NCBI GenBank assembly: GCA_049596455.1
Contig: JBMYLP010000005.1
Coordinates: 1-64,000 of the forward strand
Source: UBA7446 sp049596455
GTDB lineage: Bacteria; Bacteroidota; Bacteroidia; Flavobacteriales; Flavobacteriaceae
Reading direction: 5' to 3'
Length of the DNA: 64,000 nucleotides
Positions 8,193 to 17,391 of this stretch are shown here, piece after piece; position 1 is the stretch's first letter, and every line of letters starts with the position of its first letter. The notes below the pieces were generated by a model. It searched no databases. It was not told the DNA's origin and worked only from the letters and a program-made list of their open reading frames with translations. The position numbers and the translations under genes were made by a program.

Positions 8193-8200
8193 CAAATATA
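8193..8200 (-). promoter_or_regulatory. Promoter -7 element TATATTTG (ZIP gene), leaderless spacing
   Basis: An exact TAnnTTTG on the minus strand, five bases from the ZIP start codon. It is one of a back-to-back pair with the crtY element at 8228-8235 inside a 53-bp intergenic region. Confidence 0.65.
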
Positions 8201-8227
8201 ATTATTCCGCTTTTACGAAGATTTTTG

Positions 8228-8235
8228 TAGGTTTG
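8228..8235 (+). promoter_or_regulatory. Promoter -7 element TAGGTTTG (lycopene cyclase), leaderless spacing
   Basis: An exact TAnnTTTG, five bases before the GTG start of the lycopene cyclase. The spacing supports choosing GTG at 8241 as the start. Confidence 0.6.
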
Positions 8236-8240
8236 AAAAG

Positions 8241-9404
8241 GTGAAAAAAAAAGGGGGGTACGATTTTATTTTTGCGGGGGCTGGTGCAGCAACGCTGCAA
8301 ATTGTAGGGCAATTGCTTGAGCATAAACAATTTGCTAAAAAGTCAATCCTTATTTTAGAACAGAACACCAAGAAGGCCAACGACCGAACGTGGTGTTTTT
8401 GGGAGCAACAATCAAAGCATAATTGGTTGCCTTTTGTTTATTCCCAATGGGAAAACATAACGTTTTCATCTGACTCCGTTCAACTAAAAGAGTCTATTTT
8501 GCCTTATTCCTATAAAATGGTTCGAAGCAGTGCTTACTATACCCACATTCGTGAACTCATTGCAAAAAATAAAAATATCGAACTGCGCTATGAAAAGGTT
8601 GAAACATTTAAAACAAATGCTGAAGGGGTTGACGTTTATACCCACCAAAACACCTATGCAGGGGCATATTTTTTTAATAGTATTTTTGATTGGAACGTAG
8701 TACGGCAGCAATCCAAATATCCCGTTTTGCAACAACATTTTGTGGGTTGGTTTATCAAAACCGATGAAGATTGTTTTGATGCCAGCACTGCTAAATTTAT
8801 GGATTTTAGCGTAGCGCAAAAAGGCAACACACGCTTTATGTATCTGCTCCCCTTAAGCACTACTGAAGCATTAGTAGAATACACCTTGTTTTCGGAGAAC
8901 TTACTTCAAATTGCAGAATATGAGCGTGAAATTCGCAAATACCTGACCCAAAAAAATATCCGAAACTACCGCATTATAGAAACGGAGCAAGGGAACATTC
9001 CCATGACCTGCTACCCGTTTTCAAAACACAATAGCGAACGCGTACTACATATCGGTTCGGCAGGAGGATGGACAAAAGCCAGTACGGGATTTACATTTAA
9101 ATTCATAGAGCGAAAAGCCAAAAAGCTTGTGTCGTTTTTGAACACTCAATCCGATATGCGGCTTTTTGAAAAGCGCAACCGCTTTTGGTGGTACGATTTA
9201 CTCTTTTTGGATGTATTGGCGCGTTACAACCATAGGGGAGGCTTTTTATTTTCTAAAATGTTTCAACATAATAATCCCATTACCATACTTCGGTTTTTAG
9301 ATGAAAAAACCACTTTTAGGGAGGAAGTCCGTATTATGAGAAGTTTTCCCGTACTCATATTTGTAAGGGAACTTTTACGCCGTTTAGTGCGTTCGTTGCA
9401 TTAG
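8241..9404 (+). CDS. crtY: Lycopene beta-cyclase (CrtY type)
   Basis: A 387-residue flavoprotein that closes the beta-ionone rings of lycopene to give beta-carotene. The N-terminal dinucleotide-binding motif is FIFAGAGAATLQIV. It is followed by NDRTWCFWE, the strongly conserved family signature, and GNIPMT. A C-terminal IGSAGGWTKASTGFTFKFI matches the substrate/flavin region. The start is GTG, set by the -7 box. Its 3' end overlaps the end of the convergent polyprenyl synthase gene by 21 bp. The rest of the carotenoid genes (crtB, crtI) are not in this window. Confidence 0.88.
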   Translation: MKKKGGYDFIFAGAGAATLQIVGQLLEHKQFAKKSILILEQNTKKANDRTWCFWEQQSKHNWLPFVYSQWENITFSSDSVQLKESILPYSYKMVRSSAYYTHIRELIAKNKNIELRYEKVETFKTNAEGVDVYTHQNTYAGAYFFNSIFDWNVVRQQSKYPVLQQHFVGWFIKTDEDCFDASTAKFMDFSVAQKGNTRFMYLLPLSTTEALVEYTLFSENLLQIAEYEREIRKYLTQKNIRNYRIIETEQGNIPMTCYPFSKHNSERVLHIGSAGGWTKASTGFTFKFIERKAKKLVSFLNTQSDMRLFEKRNRFWWYDLLFLDVLARYNHRGGFLFSKMFQHNNPITILRFLDEKTTFREEVRIMRSFPVLIFVRELLRRLVRSLH

Positions 9405-10358
9405 CCAATTTCCAAAAGCAACAAAGCGTTGCTTCATTTCTTGACTGAGATTTACTTTTTCAAGCGCATCAAAAGCTTGTTGCGTAAAATCTTGTACATA
9501 GTCCAATGTTGCGGTATCAGCGCCCGTGTCTTTAAAAAGCTGTGTTACGGCAACTATTTTTTCAGTGTCGTCTTTAGGCGTTTCTGACAGCCATTTCTGC
9601 AATGTGTCTCGCTGATTTTCAGCACCATTGATGTTAGCCAAATGCACCAAAATGGTTTTTTTATTTTCGGCAATATCACCTCCTATTCGCTTGCCAAAAT
9701 TGGCTGCATCGCCAAAAGTGTCTAAGTAATCGTCTTGAAGTTGGAAGGCAATACCTAGTTGCTCACCAAATTGGTAAAGCAGTTGAGCGTCTTCATCCGA
9801 GGCGCCTCCAACCCATGCACCCATTTGCATGGCGCAACCCACCAAAACAGCGGTTTTTAGACGAATCATTTCCAAGTAGTTTTCAATACTTACATCGTTA
9901 CGAGATTCAAAATCAACGTCATATTGTTGTCCTTCGCAAACCTCAAGTGCCGTCTTGCTAAAAAGCGTTGTAAGCGATTGAAATAGCTGCGGTTCGTATC
10001 CATTCAAAAACGTATATGCCTGAACTAACATGGCATCGCCCGAAAGAATAGCGGTGTTAAGGTCCCATTTTTCGTGAACCGTCTGTGCCCCTCTCCTTAT
10101 GCTTGCATTATCCATAATGTCATCGTGCATAAGCGTAAAATTGTGAAAGACTTCAACTGCTTGTGCTGCCGGTAGTGCCTCTTTTGGGTCTTTGCCAAAC
10201 GCCTCACATGCCATAAGCACAAGCACAGGACGTAACCGCTTACCGCCCAGAGCAAGCAAATAATCAATGGGGGCGTATAGCCCTTGCGGAGATTTCCCTT
10301 GATTTATTTCAGATAACGAATCCGATACAAGTTTTTGATAAGCGATCAAAAATTCCAT
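9384..10358 (-). CDS. Polyprenyl synthetase (isoprenyl diphosphate synthase)
   Basis: A 324-residue all-helical trans-prenyltransferase that condenses IPP with allylic diphosphates. The first Asp-rich motif, LMHDDIMDNASIRRG, and the second, QDDYLDTFGD, bind magnesium and diphosphate. The GKRLRP segment near residue 35 binds IPP. Product length (FPP, GGPP or longer) cannot be read with certainty. The position next to lycopene cyclase favours a GGPP-type role in carotenoids, though flavobacterial homologues also serve general prenyl supply. No clear -7 box was found. Confidence 0.88.
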   Translation of the reverse strand: MEFLIAYQKLVSDSLSEINQGKSPQGLYAPIDYLLALGGKRLRPVLVLMACEAFGKDPKEALPAAQAVEVFHNFTLMHDDIMDNASIRRGAQTVHEKWDLNTAILSGDAMLVQAYTFLNGYEPQLFQSLTTLFSKTALEVCEGQQYDVDFESRNDVSIENYLEMIRLKTAVLVGCAMQMGAWVGGASDEDAQLLYQFGEQLGIAFQLQDDYLDTFGDAANFGKRIGGDIAENKKTILVHLANINGAENQRDTLQKWLSETPKDDTEKIVAVTQLFKDTGADTATLDYVQDFTQQAFDALEKVNLSQEMKQRFVAFGNWLMQRTH

Positions 10359-10424
10359 GAATAGACATTTTTGTAAAAATACGTCAAGGAATTGTAATGG
10401 AAATATTAAGAAATCATAAACTAT

Positions 10425-10452
10425 GGAAACTTTTTTGGTTTTAAAAGTTTCC
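10425..10452. promoter_or_regulatory. Probable TetR operator (10-bp inverted repeat)
   Basis: A perfect inverted repeat GGAAACTTTT - 8 bp - AAAAGTTTCC. It lies four bases upstream of the tetR -7 box, across the -33 region, and so is placed to block transcription of the tetR-efflux operon. TetR-family dimers bind inverted repeats of this size, so autoregulation is the natural reading. Confidence 0.7.
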
Positions 10453-10456
10453 TGTA

Positions 10457-10464
10457 TATATTTG
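10457..10464 (+). promoter_or_regulatory. Promoter -7 element TATATTTG (tetR operon)
   Basis: An exact TAnnTTTG placed 12 nt before the ATG at 10477 and just after the inverted repeat. It lies downstream of an earlier in-frame ATG (10423), which argues that the earlier ATG is not used. Confidence 0.65.
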
Positions 10465-10476
10465 CCTCAAATTGCT

Positions 10477-11079
10477 ATGGAAAAAATACTTTCGTCTTGT
10501 GCCGAAATGTTTCTAACGCTTGGATTCAAAAGCGTTACCATGGACGATATTGCTCATAAACTTGGCATTTCCAAAAAAACACTGTACGCCCATTTTCCAA
10601 ATAAAGAAATTCTTGTAAAAAACTGCGTGTTTCATTTTTTTGATTATGTAACGGGTGAAATATCTAAGATTAGCAACAATGCCAACAACCCCATTTCAGA
10701 ATTGTATGACATAAAAATGTTTATGATGCGCCAAATCAAAAATGAAAAAATATCACCTCAATTTCAGTTAAAAAAATTCTATCCAGAAATTTTCAAAGAG
10801 CTCCAAGAAAAGCAGATGGCATTTATGATTGCACAGATGAGTAATAGCCTTGAAAAAGGAGTCTCGTTAGGGTTATTCCGTTCAAACCTAAACATTCCAT
10901 TTACGGCAAGACTTTACTTTAACGGCATGATGGGTATTAAAGACCAACGTCTTTTCCCCGCCAACATGTTTCAGCACAGCCAACTAATGACCGATTATTT
11001 AGAATATCACGTTCGTGCCATTTGCACCGAATCAGGAATTGCCATTTTTAACACCTTTGAAAACCATGTCCATGCCTAA
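10477..11079 (+). CDS. TetR/AcrR family transcriptional regulator
   Basis: A 200-residue repressor with an N-terminal helix-turn-helix (about residues 5-50; VTMDDIAHKLGISKKTLYAHF is the recognition region), followed by a helical ligand-binding domain. The start is set at MEKILSSCAEMF because the -7 box and the operator lie upstream of it. An in-frame ATG at 10423 would place these inside the gene. It is the first gene of an operon with TolC, a membrane fusion protein and an RND pump, and its end overlaps tolC by 8 bp. It probably represses the operon until a pump substrate binds. Confidence 0.9.
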   Translation: MEKILSSCAEMFLTLGFKSVTMDDIAHKLGISKKTLYAHFPNKEILVKNCVFHFFDYVTGEISKISNNANNPISELYDIKMFMMRQIKNEKISPQFQLKKFYPEIFKELQEKQMAFMIAQMSNSLEKGVSLGLFRSNLNIPFTARLYFNGMMGIKDQRLFPANMFQHSQLMTDYLEYHVRAICTESGIAIFNTFENHVHA

Positions 11080-12400
11080 ACTTTTTGTGTGTCTTTTTTT
11101 ATTGTGCTCCTATTTTGTGTCGGCACAACAACTAGACTTAAACGATGCCATTCAGCTTGCAAAAACAAACAACCGTACGTTACAAAACGCTAGTAAGGAC
11201 ATCCTAATGGCGCGCCAAAAACGTTGGGAAACCATTGCCATTGGATTGCCACAAGTGTCGCTATCGGCGGGATATGTGAATGCAATCAAACAACCCGTTT
11301 CGCTGATTCCTGCTGAGTTTTTTGGTGGACAAGCCGGCGAGTTTAACGAAGTTATTTTTGGCACTGAGCAAAGTGCTAATGCAGGATTGCGCTTAGAACA
11401 GCTCATTTTTGACGGATCCTATTTGGTAGGGTTGCAAGCCTCTGAAATTTATTTACGAATTTCTAAGCAGGCATACACCAAAACCGAGCAAGCCATAATC
11501 CAAGCAACTACAGACGCTTATGTGAATGCGCTATTGGCAAAAGCGCAAGTAGGTGTTTTGGAACAAAATCTTGAAGCAGCTGAGCAGAATCTTAGTGAAA
11601 TTAAAGCGGTTTTTGAAAACGGTCTGACTGAGGAAGAAAATGTGCAACAGTTGCAACTTATTGCGACATCGTTGCAAAGCTCTCTTAACTACACCAAACA
11701 AATGGCGGATGTAGCAAAAAACGTATTGCGTTATGTGATGGGTATGGAGCTCGACGCGCCGCTTACACTCGGCAGCACCCTCGAAGGTCTTGCGTTGCAA
11801 CTCCAAAGTGAGCATAGCGAAACGCTTACACTTAAAAACAATATTGACTATCAAATGGCACAAAACGACATCCGCACAAAAGAACTCTTACTCAAACTTG
11901 AGCGATTTAAATCGCTGCCAAGAATATCGGCTTACCTTAGTGGCGGTTACGATGGCTATAGCCAAGAGTTTGCATTTACCCAGCCTGAGCAAAATTGGTT
12001 TGGTAGGGCAAGTTTTGGGCTAAACCTCAGCTTTCCTGTGTTTAGTAGTTTTCAATCTCAAGCCAAAAGACAGCAAGCAAAGCTTGCGCTTGAGCAGGCC
12101 AAAAATCTAGCGGAAAATGTTGAACAAGAGCTTTTATTAGAAGAGAGCAGGCTTCGAAATGCCGTACAATTCAACTTAGAAAACATGAAAACTACCACCG
12201 CCAATTTGGCGTTAGCTGCAGCCATTGAGAAAAAAAATCAAATCAAGTTTAAAGAAGGATTAGTGTCTGGCTTTACATTACGCCAAGCACAAACCCAACT
12301 TTACGACGCACAAAACAACTACTTGACTGCCATGCAGCAACTCGTTATTTCTAAAACATCATTATCCCTTTTACTAAACCCTGTAACTTCTGACAAATGA
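11072..12400 (+). CDS. TolC family outer membrane efflux protein
   Basis: A 442-residue exported protein (signal peptide MPKLFVCLFLLCSYFVSAQ) with two long alpha-helical, coiled-coil halves typical of TolC/OMF channels. Residues such as LDLNDAIQLAKTNNRTLQ after the signal are the usual first repeat. It forms the trimeric outer membrane duct of the tripartite pump. ATG at 11072 gives an 8-bp overlap with tetR (ATGCCTAA); ATG two codons earlier (11066) is also possible. It overlaps the next gene by 4 bp. Confidence 0.9.
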   Translation: MPKLFVCLFLLCSYFVSAQQLDLNDAIQLAKTNNRTLQNASKDILMARQKRWETIAIGLPQVSLSAGYVNAIKQPVSLIPAEFFGGQAGEFNEVIFGTEQSANAGLRLEQLIFDGSYLVGLQASEIYLRISKQAYTKTEQAIIQATTDAYVNALLAKAQVGVLEQNLEAAEQNLSEIKAVFENGLTEEENVQQLQLIATSLQSSLNYTKQMADVAKNVLRYVMGMELDAPLTLGSTLEGLALQLQSEHSETLTLKNNIDYQMAQNDIRTKELLLKLERFKSLPRISAYLSGGYDGYSQEFAFTQPEQNWFGRASFGLNLSFPVFSSFQSQAKRQQAKLALEQAKNLAENVEQELLLEESRLRNAVQFNLENMKTTTANLALAAAIEKKNQIKFKEGLVSGFTLRQAQTQLYDAQNNYLTAMQQLVISKTSLSLLLNPVTSDK

Positions 12401-13551
12401 AAAAGACTATCTTTTTAACTCTAATGTTTGGCTTTGTTGTGTCGTGCACTTCTACGGAAAAGCCAAATACCCAAACACTTATTGATCAACAAAATGTGGA
12501 GGGCTTGCGTGCACGTCAAGCTGAATTGGTAAAGCAAAACAATACCATAAAGTCAGAATTAAATCTTGTAATGGATGCCATTGACAGGTTTGACAAAGAC
12601 AAAAAGCGATCTTTAGTTACAGTATTTGCTGTTCAAGAAACTGCCTTTGCCCATACGGTTGTGTTACAAGGCGTGGTCAAAACAAACCAAAACTTGATGT
12701 TAAATGCCGAGTTTATGGGTGTCGTAAAAGCCATTCATGTAAAAGAAGGGCAACAAGTGGCAAAAGGGGATTTGCTTGTTACCATTGATGACGGTGGCTT
12801 AGCTGAAAATGCAGCACTTCAAAAAGTACAATTGGATTTGGCAAAGACCTTGTTTGAGCGTCAAGAACGGTTGTGGAAACAAAACATTGGTTCAGAAATG
12901 GAGTATTTGCAAGCCAAAACAGCTTTTGAAAGCCAGCAAAAAGGCTATGAGCAGCTACAACAACAATTGAGTAAAGCTGCATTGTATGCACCCTTTTCGG
13001 GTCGTGTTGATGATATCATGACAGAAGTTGGGCAGTTAGTGTCCCCAGCTGCTCAGCCGCTTTTAAGGCTCGTAAATTTAAGCAGTATGTACGTAGACGT
13101 TGATGTGCCTGAACGCTATTTTCCAAACATCAACAAAGGAACTACCGCACAGGTAGAAATTCCCGTTTTAAACCACACATACAGCAGCAAGGTTATCCAC
13201 AAAGGAACCCATATCAATACAGGTAACCGAACGTTTAAAATTTCTATTTCGGCAGATAAATCAATCGCGCTTGCGCCCAATCTCATTACTACAGTGCGTT
13301 TGGTAGATTATCAGAATCCTAACGCTATTGCAATTCCACTTGAAGTTGTTTCTGAAAATTTTTCCGGAGAGCAATATGTTTATATCGTCAATAAAAACAA
13401 CAAAGCCGAAAAACGCTTTATCAAAACAGGGCTTGTTGAAGGCGATGTTGTTGAGGTATTGGAAGGGCTTAGCACAGCTGACCGTGTTATTGACGAAGGC
13501 GCTCGTTTGGTAAAAGAAAATGAAAACGTACAGATTACAAACGCATTATGA
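12397..13551 (+). CDS. RND efflux periplasmic adaptor (membrane fusion protein), lipoprotein
   Basis: A 384-residue lipoprotein: the lipobox ends VVSC at Cys17 and is followed by TSTEK without an acidic run, so it should stay in the periplasm. A coiled-coil region comes first (about 30-65), then the biotinyl-lipoyl-like half AIHVKEGQQVAKGDLLVTID, an alpha hairpin, the second lipoyl half YAPFSGRVDDI, and a beta-barrel domain. It bridges the TolC channel and the RND pump. ATGA overlaps join it to both neighbours. Confidence 0.92.
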   Translation: MKKTIFLTLMFGFVVSCTSTEKPNTQTLIDQQNVEGLRARQAELVKQNNTIKSELNLVMDAIDRFDKDKKRSLVTVFAVQETAFAHTVVLQGVVKTNQNLMLNAEFMGVVKAIHVKEGQQVAKGDLLVTIDDGGLAENAALQKVQLDLAKTLFERQERLWKQNIGSEMEYLQAKTAFESQQKGYEQLQQQLSKAALYAPFSGRVDDIMTEVGQLVSPAAQPLLRLVNLSSMYVDVDVPERYFPNINKGTTAQVEIPVLNHTYSSKVIHKGTHINTGNRTFKISISADKSIALAPNLITTVRLVDYQNPNAIAIPLEVVSENFSGEQYVYIVNKNNKAEKRFIKTGLVEGDVVEVLEGLSTADRVIDEGARLVKENENVQITNAL

Positions 13552-16500
13552 GTTTAGAAAACAAATCCAATAAAACGTTTGGGCTTTCTGTTTGGGCCAT
13601 TCGCAACAGCACCATTATTTATGTGCTTATGGGAATTTTTCTCGTTTTAGGCGGGTCGGCATACGTAACCATGCCCCGAGAAAACTTCCCTGAAATCACC
13701 GAAACAACCATTTTTATAAGTACGCCCTACCCTGGAAATACCGCGCAGGATGTTGAGCGATTTGTTACGGACCCCATTGAAGAAGGTATCAAGGGTATCA
13801 GTAATATCACAGAAATTACCTCTACGTCACAAGACGATTATTCTATTGTTTCTATTGAATTTGATGAGGATATCCCTGTTGATTTAGCAAAACAAAAAGT
13901 TAAAGACGAGGTGGACGCTGTAAAGGCATCCGAAGACTGGCCAACATTTAATAATGCCAAGCTTGAACCTTCGGTTTTTAATCTTAACTTCTCCGAAGAA
14001 ATGCCCATTTTAAATGTCAGTATTCAAGGTGATTATCCCATAGACAGACTAAAAACATTTGGAGAACTGCTGGAAGAGCGCATTGAGAGGCTTGACGAAA
14101 TCAAGACAGTTGACATTCGTGGAGCACAAGAAAAAGAGGTTGAGGTTGCCGTTGATACACGAAAAATGATGGCATCGCAAATAAGCTTTAACGATGTGGT
14201 ACAAAGCATTGCCAACGAAAATATGACCGTTTCTGCGGGAACTATGCGCAGCGGCGGACAGCGTAGAAGCATTCGTATTGTTGGGGAAATTGAAAGTCCT
14301 AACGATTTGGCGGCATTCGTGGTTACCAACGAAAAAGGAACAGTTTCTTTGGGTGAAATTGCAACGATATCGTTCAAAGATCAAGAAACCACCAGTTTTG
14401 CGCGTGATTTTGGTACTTCAACAGTAATGTTAGACGTAAAAAAACGAGGCGGTAAAAACCTTATCCAGGCGGCTGCTAGCATCCGTGAGATTGTTTTGGA
14501 AACCAAAGCCATAGCCTTTCCCGAAGACTTGACTGTGACCATTTCAAACGATATGTCTTCGCTTACGCTAAATCAAGTGAATGATTTGGTAAACAACATT
14601 CTTTTTGGGGTGTTACTTGTGGTAACAGTACTTACATTTTTCTTAGGGTTCCGAAACGCATTGTTTGTTGGATTTGCGATTCCCATGTCCATGTTTATTT
14701 CGTTTGTCATTTTGCAGACGCTAGGATACACCATGAACACCATGGTGCTTTTTGCGCTAGTTATGGGGCTTGGAATGCTGGTAGACAACGGTATTGTAGT
14801 GGTAGAAAACGTCTACCGCCTTATTGAAAAAGAAGGGCTGTCTAGAGTGGAAGCCGCAAAAAGAGGGGTTAGTGAAATTGCCTATCCCATTATTATTTCT
14901 ACCGCAACTACCGTAGCGGCTTTTGTACCGCTAGGATTTTGGCCTGGAATTATGGGGCAGTTTATGATTTATTTCCCTATTACCCTATCCGTTGTTTTGG
15001 GCTCGTCGTTGTTTGTAGCACTATTGTTTAACTCCATGCTGGTGTCTAAGTTTATGGATGTTGAAGAAAAAAATCTTTCGTTAAAAGGGCTTATTCGGTT
15101 GAGTATTGCGCTTGTTTCCGTAGGGCTCTTTTTTATGGTGATTTCAAGCGCCACAAGAGGTCTTGGCAGCTTCCTTATCACCCTAATGGCATTCTTTTGG
15201 CTTTATCGTTATTTTATAAAAGGTCTTGCCGGTTCATTTCAGCGGTTTTTCCTTAATTATCTTGAACGTGGCTACGAAAAGCTTTTGCAGTTTGCCATGC
15301 GTGGATGGCGGGCATATGTCTTTGTTTTTGGAACCATTGGACTCTTGTTTACCTCGTTTGTGCTAGTGGGTATTGCAGGTCCTAAAGTGGAATTTTTTCC
15401 AGATAATGAACCCAGTCAAATCATTGTTTACATCGAATATCCGCAAGGGACAGACATTGCTAAAACCAATGAGATCACAAAATCCATAGAGCAAGTAGTT
15501 ATTAAAACCGTCAATGCAGACAAATACTTGGACAGCGGTAAAAACTTTATGGTGGAGTCCTTGGTATCTCAAGTTGGTGCAGGTGCTGGAAACCCACAAA
15601 CCGACAGCGGATCGCAAGCCGAAATGCCGCATCGTGGTAAAATCACGGCAACCATGCGCGAATACAAATACCGTCGGGGGCTTTCAAGCGAAACCCTGCG
15701 CAGCGAGGTACAGCAAGCCCTTCATGGCAAGTTTTCGGGCGTAAGTATCTCAGTAGAAAAAGATGCTAATGGACCTCCTGTTGGCTACCCTGTAAATATT
15801 GAAATTGAAGGGGAAGATTACAACGAATTGATTCAAGTTGCCAACAATATCCGCAGCTATATCATCAAAGAAAATATCCCTGGAATTGAAGAGCTTAAAG
15901 TAGACGTTAACCGCAACAAACCCGGAATGGAAGTAGTTGTTGATCGGCGTAAAGCAGGAAGCCTTGGCGTAAGTGCGGGTCAGGTTGGCTTTCAGTTGCG
16001 TCGTGCACTATTTGGCGAAAAAGCAGGAGTATACAAAAAGGATGGCGAAGATTATGATATCAATGTGCGTTTTCAAGAATCCGATCGATACGATCCTTCA
16101 GCGCTATTTAACCAAAATATCACGTTCCGTGATATGGCTTCTGGTAGAATTAAAAACGTTCCCATTTCGGCAGTGGTAGAACGTAAAAATGTGGCAGGGT
16201 ATAGTGCTATCAAACACAAGAACCTTCGCCGTGTGGTAACGGTATATTCGGCTATTTTACCTGGTTATAACGCCAATGAGATTGTAGGGCAAATCCAAAC
16301 CCAAATGCAAGGGTTTGAAATGCCAAAAGGCACCAGCTACGCCTTTACAGGAGAGATTGCTGAGCAAGAAGAAAATATGCGTTTTTTATCCAGCGCACTT
16401 GGTTTTGCCATTTTACTTATCATGCTGCTGTTGGTATTTCAGTTTAATTCGGTCAGTAAACCCCTTATTATTTTGTTTTCCATTTTTATGAGCTTTACGG

Positions 16501-16991
16501 GTGTAATGCTTGGACTCGTCTTTTTCAATATGACGTTTGTGATTATCATGACCATGATGGGTATTATCTCTCTTGCTGGGATTGTTGTAAACAACAGTGT
16601 GGTATTGCTAGACTATACCCAACTTTTGTTGGATAGAAAAAGAGAAGAGCTGGGTATTGAAAATGACGACTTATTGCCAAGAAATGACATTTTTGATGCC
16701 ATTGTGGCTGGCGGAAAAGCACGGCTCAGACCTGTATTGCTTACCGCCATTACCACTGTACTTGGGCTAATTCCACTTGCCATTGGACTAAACATCAACT
16801 TTTTTAGCTTGTTTGCCACGGGCAATCCGCAAATTTATTTTGGCGGGGAAAACGTGATTTTTTGGGGACCACTAGCGTGGACCGTTATTTTCGGACTTAC
16901 GTTTGCAACTTTCTTAACCTTGATTATTGTGCCTGTTACCTTTTATCTAAGCAAACGGGCGTCTATAAGGTTTAATAAATGGCATCAGTAA
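13548..16991 (+). CDS. RND family efflux permease (AcrB/HAE1-like)
   Basis: A 1147-residue proton-driven inner membrane pump, somewhat longer than the usual 1030-1060 residues. The extra residues include the insert near residues 510-570 and the segment after the last Asp-rich linker. Typical features are the first helix, MPRENFPEI, EITSTSQDDYSIVSIEF in the porter domain, and LGMLVDNGIVVVENVYR in helix 4 with the proton-relay Asp. The second half repeats the pattern with IVVNNSVVLLDY. It is the last gene of the operon. Only one base separates its stop from that of the convergent ywqK-like gene, leaving no room for a separate terminator. Substrates are unknown. Confidence 0.93.
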   Translation: MSLENKSNKTFGLSVWAIRNSTIIYVLMGIFLVLGGSAYVTMPRENFPEITETTIFISTPYPGNTAQDVERFVTDPIEEGIKGISNITEITSTSQDDYSIVSIEFDEDIPVDLAKQKVKDEVDAVKASEDWPTFNNAKLEPSVFNLNFSEEMPILNVSIQGDYPIDRLKTFGELLEERIERLDEIKTVDIRGAQEKEVEVAVDTRKMMASQISFNDVVQSIANENMTVSAGTMRSGGQRRSIRIVGEIESPNDLAAFVVTNEKGTVSLGEIATISFKDQETTSFARDFGTSTVMLDVKKRGGKNLIQAAASIREIVLETKAIAFPEDLTVTISNDMSSLTLNQVNDLVNNILFGVLLVVTVLTFFLGFRNALFVGFAIPMSMFISFVILQTLGYTMNTMVLFALVMGLGMLVDNGIVVVENVYRLIEKEGLSRVEAAKRGVSEIAYPIIISTATTVAAFVPLGFWPGIMGQFMIYFPITLSVVLGSSLFVALLFNSMLVSKFMDVEEKNLSLKGLIRLSIALVSVGLFFMVISSATRGLGSFLITLMAFFWLYRYFIKGLAGSFQRFFLNYLERGYEKLLQFAMRGWRAYVFVFGTIGLLFTSFVLVGIAGPKVEFFPDNEPSQIIVYIEYPQGTDIAKTNEITKSIEQVVIKTVNADKYLDSGKNFMVESLVSQVGAGAGNPQTDSGSQAEMPHRGKITATMREYKYRRGLSSETLRSEVQQALHGKFSGVSISVEKDANGPPVGYPVNIEIEGEDYNELIQVANNIRSYIIKENIPGIEELKVDVNRNKPGMEVVVDRRKAGSLGVSAGQVGFQLRRALFGEKAGVYKKDGEDYDINVRFQESDRYDPSALFNQNITFRDMASGRIKNVPISAVVERKNVAGYSAIKHKNLRRVVTVYSAILPGYNANEIVGQIQTQMQGFEMPKGTSYAFTGEIAEQEENMRFLSSALGFAILLIMLLLVFQFNSVSKPLIILFSIFMSFTGVMLGLVFFNMTFVIIMTMMGIISLAGIVVNNSVVLLDYTQLLLDRKREELGIENDDLLPRNDIFDAIVAGGKARLRPVLLTAITTVLGLIPLAIGLNINFFSLFATGNPQIYFGGENVIFWGPLAWTVIFGLTFATFLTLIIVPVTFYLSKRASIRFNKWHQ

Positions 16992-16992
16992 G

Positions 16993-17337
16993 TCACTTGC
17001 CTGCAGTGGCTTGTCCTAATGACTCCCAATAGGATACGCTTTGAATTCGGTTTTCTTGGTAGTTAACCTCGGCAATTTGTCCATCAACCCAAAAAAGCCA
17101 TGTCCCCATTTTTTTGCCATTTTCGTATTCGCCAACAGCTACAGCATTGCCTTGTTTGTCATATGAGCGCCAAACCCCATGGTTTTTTCCTTTCAGCTGA
17201 TGCCCTTGTTGTTCTATTGTTCCGTTGTCGTGAAAGGTTGTGATTTTTTGGGTATTATTAGTTTTGATTACTTCTTTTTCTTGTGCCAAAAGCAGTGAAC
17301 TTGAAGCAAGTGCTATTGTTATAATTATTGCCTTCAT
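16993..17337 (-). CDS. Secreted YwqK-like (MORN-repeat) protein
   Basis: A 114-residue exported protein (signal peptide ending LLLAQ) with three MORN-like repeats of the form G-x-W-x-x-Y/F-x-x-x-G: FHDNGTIEQQGHQ, GVWRSYDKQGNAVAVGEY, and GTWLFWVDGQIAEVNY. YwqK-family proteins are common in Bacteroidota; some are called antitoxins, but an exported copy like this is unlikely to be one. The role is unknown. It is divergent from aspS with a 177-bp shared upstream region that contains repeats. Confidence 0.75.
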   Translation of the reverse strand: MKAIIITIALASSSLLLAQEKEVIKTNNTQKITTFHDNGTIEQQGHQLKGKNHGVWRSYDKQGNAVAVGEYENGKKMGTWLFWVDGQIAEVNYQENRIQSVSYWESLGQATAGK

Positions 17338-17365
17338 AGTATCTAAGTTTTTAATGAGTTAGACG

Positions 17366-17381
17366 ATTTGTTACAACAAAT
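17366..17381. promoter_or_regulatory. Inverted repeat overlapping the ywqK-like gene promoter
   Basis: ATTTGTT and AACAAAT are perfect 7-bp arms around AC. The right arm overlaps the minus-strand -7 box at 17377-17384, so a protein bound here could block that promoter. The base composition is AT-rich, so chance is not excluded. Confidence 0.35.
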
Positions 17382-17384
17382 ATA
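17377..17384 (-). promoter_or_regulatory. Promoter -7 element TATATTTG (ywqK-like gene)
   Basis: An exact TAnnTTTG on the minus strand, 39 nt upstream of the start codon, giving a leader of roughly 33 nt. Confidence 0.55.
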
Positions 17385-17391
17385 CAAAAAA

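Noticed and set aside
10359..10420. Sigma70-like TTGACG element before the polyprenyl synthase gene
   Set aside because: A TTGACG is present on the minus strand, but no matching -10 at proper spacing, and this phylum does not use that consensus.
10423..10476. Upstream in-frame ATG for the TetR gene
   Set aside because: The -7 box and the inverted repeat lie in this stretch, so it is promoter and not coding.
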